A DNA stretch of 64,000 nucleotides from Toxonevra muliebris (taxonomy: Eukaryota > Arthropoda > Insecta > Diptera > Pallopteridae). The stretch spans positions 143,858,998 to 143,922,997 of the forward strand of contig OY829326.1 of NCBI GenBank assembly GCA_963691655.1, written 5' to 3'. Shown piece after piece: positions 1 to 12,000 of the stretch; the first letter of the stretch is position 1; the number at the start of each line of letters is the position of its first letter. The position numbers were made by a program, and so were the translations under genes. The notes under the pieces were generated by a model. That model was given only the letters and a program-made list of their open reading frames with translations. It made no database searches and had not been told where the DNA came from.

Positions 1-3000
1 ACGTCTGGATTCATCCTTCATTGTGGCTCCTAAATCTGAAGTTCTGCGTGATTCAGTGGTACTCGCAGTTTTCGTCACACTTTCCTCACTACTTTTCTTA
101 GCCGTTTGACTTGTTAGACTTTCTTTAGCTGATACAATTTTTTCAGTTGCCAAGAATTCAGCCACTGTCTCTCTTAAGCTTTCTTTTATGTCACCAACAA
201 TGCTTACAGTTGATTTTGTAGTTGTAGATGAAGTCTTCTCCTCAGATTTTGGTGAGGCCACACCTATTGTTTGTATTTCACTGATAACTGATTCAGATGA
301 ACATTCCTCTGAATGTGATGCCATCTCTTCAGTAAGTGACGTGGTTTCCGTTTTCATAGTTTTGACAATTGCCTCAGATATTTCTTTCTCTCCGACTACA
401 ACTGATTTACTTGCATCTTTTTCTGGTGCTAAACTTGAAAGAGACTCACGCCTTGAACCATCTTCAACTTTCATACTGCTACTTACCGATTCACTTAGTG
501 AATCTTCTTTAAATTGTGCTTGACTCAAAATTGATTCCGCTGATTTTATGACGGTCGATGTCACTGTCTCACTGAAAAACTTACCGCTTTTATCATACTC
601 TGAACTTGATACGACTGGCTGTAAGCTTGACTTAATTTCATCTCCGGCGCTGGTATGACTAATAAGCAGTTCTGAATCAGTAGCATCTTTTGAATGTGTT
701 GGGGATTTGTCGTCTTTCTTACTATCAGCAGCCGATACAACTGATTGGCGTCTAGAGTCCAATTTTTCTTCATCTTTAGCGCTTACGTGACTAGCAACAG
801 ACTCTGGACGAGAGGCATCCTTACCAGGTGTTGGAAACTTGTCGTCTTTCTTAGTTTCAGCAGCCGATACAACGGATTCTCGTCTTAAATCTGATTTAGT
901 TTCGTCTTTTGCGCTCTCATGACTAGCAATAGACTCCGGTCGGGAAGCATCTTTAGCAGAAGTTGGAGACTTGTCGTCTTTCTTGCTTTCAGCCTTCGAT
1001 ATAATAGATTCACGTCTGGAGTCAGATTTTTCTTCATCTTTAGTACTGTCGTGACTAGCAACAGACTCTGGACGAGAGGCGTCCTTAGCAGGTGTTGGAG
1101 ACTTGCCGTCCTTCTTACTTTCTGCTATCGATACAACTGATTCGCGTCTAGAGTCGAATTTTTCTTCATCTTTAGTGCTGACGTGACTAGCAACAGACTC
1201 TGGACGTGATGCATCCTTAGCAGATGTTGGAGACTTGTCGTCCTTCTTACTGTCAGCTGTCGATACAACTGATTCGCGTCTAGAGTCAGGTTTTTCCTCA
1301 TCTTTAGTGCTTACGTGACTAGCAACAGACTCTGGACGAGAGGCATCCTTAGCAGGTGTTGGGGATTTGTCGTCTTTTTTACTTTCAGCTGTCGATATAA
1401 CTGATTCACGTCTAGAGTCAAATTTTTCCTCATCTTTAGGGCTGACGTGACTAGCAACAGACTCTGGACGTGATGCATCCTTGGCAGGTGTTGGTGACTT
1501 GTCGTCTTTTTTACTTTCAGCAGTCGATACAACTGATTCGCGTCTAGAGCCCGATTTATCTTCATCTTTAGTGCTGACGTGGCTTACAACAGACTCTGCG
1601 CGAGATACATCCTTGGGTGCTGTTGGGGACTTGTCGTCTTTTTTACTTTCAGCAGTCGATACCACTGATTCACGTCTGGAGTCAGATTTATCCTCATCTT
1701 TAGTGCTGACGTGACTAGCAGCAGACTCTGGACGAGAGGCATCCTTAGCAGGTGTTGGGGATTTGTCGTCTTTTTTACTTTCAGCTGTCGATACAACTGA
1801 TTCACGTCTAGAGCCCGATTTTTCTTCATCTTTAGTGCTGACTTGACTAGCAGCAGACTCTGGACGTGATGCATCCTTAGCAGATGTTGGAGACTTGTCG
1901 TCCTTCTTACTGTCAGCTGTCGATACAACTGATTCGCGTCTAGAGTCAGGTTTTTCCTCATCTTTAGTGCTAACGTGACTAGCAACAGACTCTGGACGAG
2001 AGGCATCCTTAGCAGGTGTTGGGGATATGTCGTCTTTTTTACTTTCAGCTGTCGATATAACTGATTCACGTCTAAAGTCAAATTTTTCCTCATCTTTAGG
2101 GCTGACGTGACTAGCAACAGACTCTGGACGTGATGCATCCTTGGCAGGTGTTGGTGACTTGTCGTCTTTCTTACTTTCAGCAGTCGATACAACTGATTCG
2201 CGTCTAGAGCCCGATTTTTCTTCATCTTTAGTGCTGACGTGACTAGCAACAGACTCTGGACGAGAGGCATCCTTAGCAGGTGTTGGAGACTTGTCGTCCT
2301 TCTTACTGTCAGCTGTCGATACAACTGATTCGCGTCTAGAGTCAAGTTTTTCTTCATCTTTAGTGCTGACGTGACTAGCAACAGACTCTGGACGAGAGGC
2401 ATCCTTAGCAGGTGTTGGAAACTTGTCGTCTTTTTGACTTTCTGCTGTCGATACAACTGATTCACGTCTAGAGCCCGCTTTTTCCTCATCTTTAGTGCTG
2501 ACGTGGCTTACAACAGACTCTGTGCGTAATACATCCTTGGGTGCTGTTGGCGACTTTTCGTCTTTTTTACTTTCAGCAGTCGATACCACTGATTCGCGTC
2601 TGGAGTCAGATTTTTCCTCATCTTTAGTGCTGACGTGACTAGCAACCGACTCTGGACGAGAGGCATCTTTAGTAGGTGTTGGGGATTTGTCGTCTTTTTT
2701 ACTTTCAGCTGTCGATATAACTGATTCACGTCTAAAGCCCGATTTTTCTTCATCTTTAGTGCTGACTTGACTAGCAGCAGACTCTGGTGTTGGTGACTTG
2801 TCGTCTTTCTTGCTTTCACCAGTCGATACAACTGATTCGCGTCTAGAGCCCGATTTTTCTTCATCTTTTGTGCTGACGTGGCTAGAAACAGACTCCGGAC
2901 GAGAGGCATCCTTAGCAGGTGTTGGGGATTTGTCGTCTTTTTTACTTTCAGCTGTCGATATAACTGATTCACGTCTAGAGTCAAATTTTTCCTCATCTTT

Positions 3001-6000
3001 AGTGCTGACGTGACTAGCAACAGACTCTGGACGTGATGCATCCTTGGCAGGTGTTGGTGACTTGTCGTCTTTCTTACTTTCAGCGGTCGATACAACTGAT
3101 TCGCGTCTAGAGCCCGATTTTTTTTCATCTTTAGTGCTGACGTGGCTTACAACAGACTCTGCGCGAGATACATCCTTGGGTGCTGTTGGGGACTTGTCGT
3201 CTTTTTTACTTTCAGTAGTCGATACCACTGATTCGCGTCTGGAGACAGATTTATCCTCATCTTTAATGCTGACGTGACTAGCAACAGACTCTGGACGAGA
3301 GTCATCCTTAGCAGGTGTTGGGGACTTGTCGTCCTTCTTGCTTTCAGCTGTCGATATAACTGATTCGCGTCTAGAGGCCGATTTTTCTTCATCTTTAGTG
3401 CTTACGTGGCTAGCAGCAGACTCTGGACGAGAGGCATCCTTAGCAGGTGTTGGGGACTTGTCGTCCTTCTTGCTTTCAGCTGTCGATATAACTGATTCGC
3501 GTCTAGAGGCCGATTTTTCTTCATCTTTAGTGCTTACGTGGCTAGCAGCAGACTCTGGACGAGAGGCATCCTTGGCAGGTGTTGGGGATTTGTCTTCTTT
3601 TTTACTTTCAGCAGTCGAGACCACTGATTCACGTCTAGAGTCAGATTTTTCTTCATCCTTAGTGCTGACGTGACTAGCAACAGACTCTGGACGTGATGCA
3701 TCCTTGGCTGATGTTGGGGACTTATCGTCTGTCTTACTTTCAGCAGTTGATACAATTGATTCGCGTTTTGAATCTAATTTTACATCATCTTTGGTACTGA
3801 CAAGACTAGCAGCAGTTTCTGGGTGTGAAAAGTCCTTTGTTAGGGAGGATGATTTTTCTTCGTCTTTCATTTTTATTTGACTAGCAGTTGTTTTTGAAAG
3901 TATTGTACTGATATGCTCTTCGGAAGTCACTGAATGCTTGCGGGATTGTTCACTTTCTTCGCCGTCCATGTCCTCATGACTACCAACTGAATCTGCGCGT
4001 GATACCTCTTTAGGTGATGATAGCTTATCAAGAACGTGACTGCCAGCTGAGTCAGGTCGTTCATCATATGTACTTTCATCTCTGGTGATATCCTTCTCAC
4101 TCTGAGTACTCACTGCTGATCCACGCCTAAGTTCAGTGTCAATACTGGAAGTTGATTCTTTGCGATCCAATATTTTTTGTACCGATTCAAGTTTTGTTTG
4201 AGCTTCCTTTCGTTGCATTTTTTCTGACTCTTCTATTTTATCTTTCTCTTCAATAGATATTGGTCCCGATTTAAGTTCTGGGGAAGATTTTTCTGATTCA
4301 TCGGCTTTGGAATCTTGAATTTTGGCGTGTAAATCCAATTCTCTAACAGGTGAAACTTTTCCGGATAAGACATCTGGAGTTGAAGTTGGAGTAAATACTA
4401 TTGTACCTTTTGGGCATAACTCAGTTTCTTCGCCACCATCTTCACTACTTGCCGTAACCAACATTCTTTGAACAATGGTAGATTCCTGCTCGTCGGATGA
4501 CTTAAATTTCTCTTCTAGTTGTTTTTCATCAAAATCGGGAATTATTTCAGTAATATCCTTCTCAGATTTTAGTACTTTTGCAACATCTGCCACAATCTTG
4601 GCGACCTCTTCTTCGCGGGGAGAAAGTGGGCGTAGTGGTTGCTCAGCCAATATATTTGCTTTTGACGTTGGCGGAGAAAATCTGTGCTCCTCATCTTCTT
4701 CCTTAATATCATGCAATACAAGCTCATCTCGTTCAGCGAGAGTAACCTTAAACTCAGGAGATTCAACAGTAGTAATATGAGTTTCACGCAGTTCGGTTGA
4801 AAATCCAGTAAGTTCTAATGGCAGTTTGGAGCTGAAACTATCTAACTCTTTATCGATTTCTTGCGATACTTTTTTGAATGTATCGACAGGAACTTCTTCT
4901 ATTTGGGATACAGTTTCTGCGTCGTTGGGAGTTCTCTCAGTTCTTCCAAAAATATCTGTTTCAAGGCTCTTGAAAAACCCACTAATGCCTGATGAAATAC
5001 TTTTTGTGGTATCTGTAACTTCTGCGGCAACAGTTTTCGTTTTATCTTCTACTTCGCTCTTTAAATCTTCCGATCTTTTCGATATATCTTCAACTACACT
5101 TCCAACGATAGACTGCGATTCATCTACTTTCTTGGATACCTCTTCAATAGCTGTATCTGCCTTGTCTTTGACTGCAAGTTTAACATCTTCTGTTGTCTCT
5201 AGAATATCTCCAACAGCAGCTTTTACATCATCTGTTTTCTTTGAGAAATCAATTATGGTAGCCTCAATACCGTCTTCAACATCATCTTTTACACCAACAG
5301 CCCGTTTTGATACATCATGAGTAGTAGTTTGGATTTGGTCAACAATTGAAGTCTTTGCTTCTTCCGCTTTTACAGAAACTACTTCTGTCAAGTCTTCAAA
5401 CATTGACTTTGCACCATGAACAATGGCTTTAGTCTTCTCTTCAACTATATCGGCAATTGACTCAGCTTTATCAATTGTAATATCTTTGGCATCAACAACT
5501 ATTTTTGATATTTCTTCTGAAACACTTTCAGTAACAGATTTTGCAGCATCTACTTTCTTCGATATTTCTTCAGAAGTCTTTGTGGTTGAAGCATCAAATG
5601 TGGCTTTCAGCTCTATTGCTTCTCCCGAAACATCATCCTTCACATCTTTTGCTTTTTTCGATACATCTTCTACTATATCCTTAATTTCGTCTGCTTTCTT
5701 TGATATTTCAGCCGTAGTTGTCTTAATTATATCTTCAGCTACTATTTTTGCATCTTCGGCTTTCTTTGAAACTTCTTCAGCCCCTAACTTTATATCAACA
5801 ATGGAAGATTTAGCTGCATCTTTGATTACATCTTTGACGATTTCAGATTTTTCAGCAAAAGATTTTGCATCACTAACCTCCTCGGTTACTTTGTCGGCTA
5901 CAGCCTTAGCTTTCTCTTCAACTACATGCTTTGTTTCTACTGCTTTTTTTGAAACGTCTTCCACTACGCTTTCAGCAACTGTTGATATTTCTTTTGACAC

Positions 6001-9000
6001 TGCTTCTGTTGTAACGGTTATTTGTTTCTCTACAGTGGTCTCAGCATGTTCTACTTCCTTTGAAATACCTTTCACAACGTCTTCAATCAAGGTCTTCGCA
6101 TCGCCGATTGTAGCTTCAGTTTTTTCTCCAATTTCATCCTTTGCAATACCTACTTCTTTAGATACATCTACCATTGCAGACTCAATAACAATTTTCGCAT
6201 CGTCTACTTTTTTAGATACTACGCCGGATACAGATTTTATTTTGTCTTCAATTGCATCTTTCACATCTTTTGCTTTTTCCGCCAAATCTTCGGCTGGACT
6301 TTCAATGATAGTTTCCACATCGTCAGGTTTCTCTTTGGCAGTATCTTCTACGATCGATTCCCCTGCCTCAGCGATGAAATTTGATGCTTCATCGACTGGC
6401 GTCGAAGCAGTTTCAGTAACACCAACCTTAGAGTCTTCTGCTGCTATTGAAACAGTGTCTTTTGGAAGTTTACATGGTTGGATATCAATTGGTTGAAAAT
6501 CACCTTCAGCTACATCAACTGGGCTGGAAGTTGTTGGTAGTTTACCTCCTAACTGTGCACCTTTAATTTCGAGCACTAGATCTTCCTTTTGTGGTTTTGC
6601 ATGGAAATCAATATCTTCTAACTCTGATGGCGCTTTGTCCACCGGTGACGATATAGTTTCAGATATGTCTTTAATAATTTCCTCTATGGAAATTAACATC
6701 TTTTCTTCACCTTCTTTCTCTTCGATTTGACTTGAAGTGGATTCTCTTCTAGAGTGTTCCTTTGACTTATCTACCTCCTTGGCACCAGTTTCCGTTGAAT
6801 CTACCAATAACGGCAGAGCCCCTTCTTTTGGTGATAATTTTTCAGTTGCTATGATATCACTCGCGGCAGATTCTGGTCTTGAGGTTTCTTTTGAAACAGA
6901 TGGTGATTTTGTCTCTTTTTGGTCAGCTTTATCAACCTCGTATGAGTCTTCTTTATCTTTTTTTTTATCTGGTTTTTCTTTCGTGTCGGATGATACTGAT
7001 TCTGGACGAGAAGATGGCTCTTTAAGTACTGCAGTTTTTTTAATAGCTGCTGCTTCTATTGCAGTTTCTAATTCAGAAGCAAGAGACTCCGGTTTTGATG
7101 TCTCTTCTATTAAAACAGGAGATTTTAAATCTTTTGATTCGCGACGAGATCCATGATCTATTTCTTTTACGCTGCCAGCAATTGATTCAGGACGCGAAGT
7201 TTCCTTTGAAGCTTCAGCCGATTTTGCCGCTTCATTTTTTGTAACACTTGCAACAGAAACAGGGCGGGAAACCTCTTTTGAAGCAGTTGGTGACTTCTCA
7301 TCTTTTATGCTCTCAGCCTTTTCACCGTCATCTTTGACGCTTCCAGCAATTGATTCAGGGCGAGAGACTTCCTTTGAAGCTACACCCGATTTTTCTGTCT
7401 CATCTTTTGTAACACTAGCAGCAGAGACACGTCGAGAAACTTCTGTCGATTCTATTGGTGACTTATCATCTTTTGTACTTTCTGCCTTTTTTCCTTCATC
7501 TTTTACGCTTCCAGCAACTGATTCAGGACGAGAGACTTCCTTCGCAGCAGCAGCTAAAATCTCAGATTCATCTTTCGCAACACTGGTGACAGAAACACTC
7601 CGAGAAGCTTCAGTGGATGCAATGGGTGACTTTTCATCTTCCACACTCTCTGCTTTTTCACCTTCATCTTTTACGCTTCCAGCAATTGAGTCAGGGCGGG
7701 ATGCTTCCTTTGAAGCTTCTGCAGATTTTTCAGCATCATCTTTAGTAACACTTGCAACAGAAACAGGGCGAGAAACTTCTTTTGAAGCAATTGGTGACTT
7801 CTCATCTTTTATGCTCTCCGCTTTTTCACCTTCATCTTTAACGCTTCCAGCAATTGATTCAGGGCGAGAGACTTCCTTCGAAGCTACAGCCGACTTTTCA
7901 GCTTCATCTTTAGTAGCACTAGCAACAGAGACACGTCGAGAAACTTCTGTCGATGCAATTGGCGATTTTTCATCTTTTATGCTCTCTGCCTTTTCACCTT
8001 CATCTTTAACGCTTCCAGCAATGGATTCAGGACGAGATACTTCCTTTGAAGCTTCTGCAGATTTTACAGCTTCATCTTTAGTAACACTTGCAACAGAAAC
8101 AGGGCGAGAAACTTCTTTTGAAGCAATTGGTGACTTCTCATCTTTTATGCTCTCCGCTTTTTCACCTTCATCTTTAACGCTTCCAGCAATGGATTCAGGG
8201 CGAGAGACTTCCTTCGAAGCTGCAGCCGATTTTTCAGCTTCATCTTTGGTAGCACTAGCAACAGAGACACGTCGAGAAACTTCTGTCGATGCAATTGGCG
8301 ATTTTTCATCTTTCACACTCTCTGTTTTTTCACCTTCATCTTTTACGCTTCCAGCAATCGATTCAGGGCGAGATACTTCCTTTGAAGCTTCTGCAGATTT
8401 TGCAGCTTCATCTTTAGTAACACTTGCAACAGAAACAGGGCGAGAAACTTCTTTTGAAGCAATTGGAGACTTCTCATCTTTTATGCTCTCCGCTTTTTCA
8501 CCTTCATCTTTAACGCTTCCAGCAATTGACTCAGGACGAGAGACTTCCTTTGAAGCAGCAGCCGATTTTTCAGCTTCATCTTTAGTAGCACTAGCAACAG
8601 ACACACGTCGAGAAACTTCTGTTGATGCAATTGGAGACATTTCATCTTTCACGCTCTCCGCTTTTTCACCTTCATCTTTTACGCTTCCAGCAATTGATTC
8701 AGGGCGAGAGACTTCCTTTGAAGCTGCAGTCGATTTTTCAGCTTCATCTTTGGAACCACTAGCAACAGAGACACGTCGAGAAACTTCTGTCGACGCAATT
8801 GGCGATTTTTCATCTTTCACACTCTCTGTTTTTTCACCTTCATCTTTTACGCTTCCAGCAATCGATTCAGGGCGAGATACTTCCTTTGAAGCTTCTGCAG
8901 ATTTTACAGCTTCATCTTTAGTAACACTTGCAACAGAAACAGGGCGAGAAACCTCTTTTGAAGCAATTGGTGACTTCTCATCTTTTATGCTCTCCGCCTT

Positions 9001-12000
9001 TTCACCTTCATCTTTAACGCTTCCAGCAATTGACTCAGGACGAGCGACTTCCTTTGAAGCAGCAGCCGATTTTTCAGCTTCATCTTTAGAATCACTAGCA
9101 GCAGACACACGTCGAGAAACTTCTGTTGATGCAGTTGGAGACTTTTCATCTTTCACGCTCTCTGTTTTTTCACCTTCATCTTTTACGCTTCCAGCAATCG
9201 ATTCAGGGCGAGATATTTCCTTTGAAGCTTCTGCAGATTTTTCAGCTTCATCTTTAGTAACACTTGCAACAGAAACAGGGCGAGAAACTTCTTTTGAAGC
9301 AATTGGTGACTTCTCATCTTTTATGCTCTCCGCTTTTTCACCTTCATCTTTAACGCTTCCAGCAATTGATTCAGGGCGAGAGACTTCCTTTGAAGCTGCA
9401 GTCGATTTTTCAGCTTCATCTTTGGAACCACTAGCAACAGAGACACGTCGAGAAACTTCTGTCGACGCAATTGGCGATTTTTCATCTTTCACACTCTCTG
9501 TTTTTTCACCTTCATCTTTTACGCTTCCAGCAATCGATTCAGGGCGAGATACTTCCTTTGAAGCTTCTGCAGATTTTACAGCTTCATCTTTAGTAGCACT
9601 AGCAACAGACACACGTCGAGAAACTTCTGTTGATGCAATTGGAGACATTTCATCTTTCACGCTCTCCGCTTTTTCACCTTCATCTTTTACGCTTCCAGCA
9701 ATTGATTCAGGGCGAGAGACTTCCTTTGAAGCTGCAGCCGATTTTTCAGCTTCATCTTTGGAACCACTAGCAACAGAGACACGTCGAGAAACTTCTGTCG
9801 ACGCAATTGGCGATTTTTCATCTTTCACACTCTCTGTTTTTTCACCTTCATCTTTTACGCTTCCAGCAATCGATTCAGGGCGAGATACTTCCTTTGAAGC
9901 TTCTGCAGATTTTACAGCTTCATCTTTAGTAACACTTGCAACAGAAACAGGGCGAGAAACCTCTTTTGAAGCAATTGGTGACTTCTCATCTTTTATGCTC
10001 TCCGCCTTTTCACCTTCATCTTTAACGCTTCCAGCAATTGACTCAGGACGAGAGACTTCCTTTGAAGCAGCAGCCGATTTTTCAGCTTCATCTTTAGAAA
10101 CACTAGCAGCAGACACACGTCGAGAAACTTCTGTTGATGCAATTGGAGACTTTTCATCTTTCACGCTCTCTGTTTTTTCACCTTCATCTTTTACGCTTCC
10201 AGCAATCGATTCAGGGCGAGATACTTCCTTTGAAGCTTCTGCAGATTTTACAGCTTCATCTTTAGTAACACTTGCAACAGAAACAGGGCGAGAAACCTCT
10301 TTTGAAGCAATTGGTGACTTCTCATCTTTTATGCTCTCCGCCTTTTCACCTTCATCTTTAACGCTTCCAGCAATTGACTCAGGACGAGAGACTTCCTTTG
10401 AAGCAGCAGCCGATTTTGCTTCTTCGTCTTTAGTGATACTTGCGACAGAAGCAGGGCGAGAAACTTCTGTTGATCCAATTGGTGACTTGTCTTCTTTAAT
10501 ACTCCCTGCTTTTTCATCTTCATCTTTAACGCTTCCAGCAATTGATTCAGGGCGAGAAACTTCCCTTGAAGCTTCTGCAGATTTTACAGCTTCATCTTTA
10601 GTAACACTTGCAACAGAAACAGGGCGAGAAACTTCTTTTGAAGCAGTTGGTGACTTCTCATCTTTTATGCTCTCCGCCTTTTCACCTTCATCTTTAACGC
10701 TTCCAGCAATTGATTCAGGGCGAGAGACTTCCTTTGAAGCTGCAGATAATTTTTCAGCTTTATCTTGAGCAATACTTGCTGCAGAAGCACGTCGGGAAGC
10801 TGCTGTTGAGGCAATTGGCGACTTTTCATCTTTCACGCTCTCTGGCTTTTCTTCTTTATCTTTTTCGCTTCCGGCAATTGATGCTGGGCGAGATACTTCC
10901 TTTGAAGCTGCTGCTGGTTTTTCAGCTTCATCTGGACCAATACTGGTAGCAGAAGCACGCCGAGAAGCTGCTGTTGACGCAATTGGAGACTTTTCATCTT
11001 TCACGCTCTCTGGCTTTTCTTCTTTATCTTTTTCGCTTCCAACAATTGATGCAGGGCGAGATACTTCCTTTGAAGCTGCTGCTGATTTGTCAGCTTCATC
11101 TTTAGTAGCACTTGCTACAGAAACAGAACGAGAAACCTCTTTTGAAGCAATTGGTGACTTTTCATCTTTTATGCTCTCCGCTTTTTCACCTTCGTCTTTA
11201 ACGCTTCCAGCAATTGATTCAGGACGAGAGACTTCCTTTGAAACTGCTGACAATTTTTCAGCTTCATCTTGAGCAATACTTGCTGCAGAAACACGTCGAG
11301 AAGCTGCTGTTGATGCAATTGGAGACTTTTCATCTTTCACGCTCTCTGGCTTTTCTTCTTTATCTTTTTCGCTTCCGGCAATTGATGCTGGGCGAGATAC
11401 TTCCTTTGAAGCTGCTGCTGGTTTTTCAGCAGAAGCACGCCGAGAAGCTGCTGTTGATACAATTGGAGCCTTTTCTTCTTCATCTTTTTCGCTTCCAGCA
11501 ATTGATGCAGGACGAGATACTTCCTTTGAAGCTGCTGCTGGTTTTTCAGCTTCACTAGTCACAGAAACACGTCGAGAAGCTTCTGTAGATTCAGTTGGAG
11601 ACTTTTCATCTTTCATGCTCTCAGCCTTTTCTTCTTCATCCTTGACGCTACCAGCAACTGATTCTGGACGAGAGACTTCTTTTGATGCGGCAGCCGATTT
11701 TTCACCTTCATCTTTAGTGACACTGGCAGCAGAGATACGCCGAGAAACTTCTGTCGATGAAATTGGTGACTTTTCGTCTTTTACGCTTTTTGCCTTTTCT
11801 TCATCTTTAACGCTACCAGCAACTGATTCTGGACGAGAGACTTCTGTTGAAGCTGCGGCTGATTTTTCGACTTCATCTTTAGTAGCACTGGCAGCGGAGA
11901 CACGTCGAGAATCTTTCGTTGATGCAATGGGTGACTTTTCATCTTTTGGACTCTCTATTTTTTCGCCTTCATCTTTAATGCTTCCTGCAGTTGATTGTGG

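Noticed and set aside
1584..3392. Minus-strand open frames rich in NQLYRQLKVKKTT
   Set aside because: They lie on the futsch strand but in the wrong frame. The correct frame gives SRRESVV units continuous with the whole exon.
5423..6496. Plus-strand 357-codon Ser/Thr-rich frame
   Set aside because: Antisense shadow of the VSKK helical region of futsch.
7307..10768. Plus-strand open frame of 1,153 codons, MLSAFSPSSLTLPAIDSGRE type
   Set aside because: It is antisense to the futsch 56-residue array. A repeat whose length is a multiple of three will stay open in another frame if one unit is open, so its length carries no evidence of coding.
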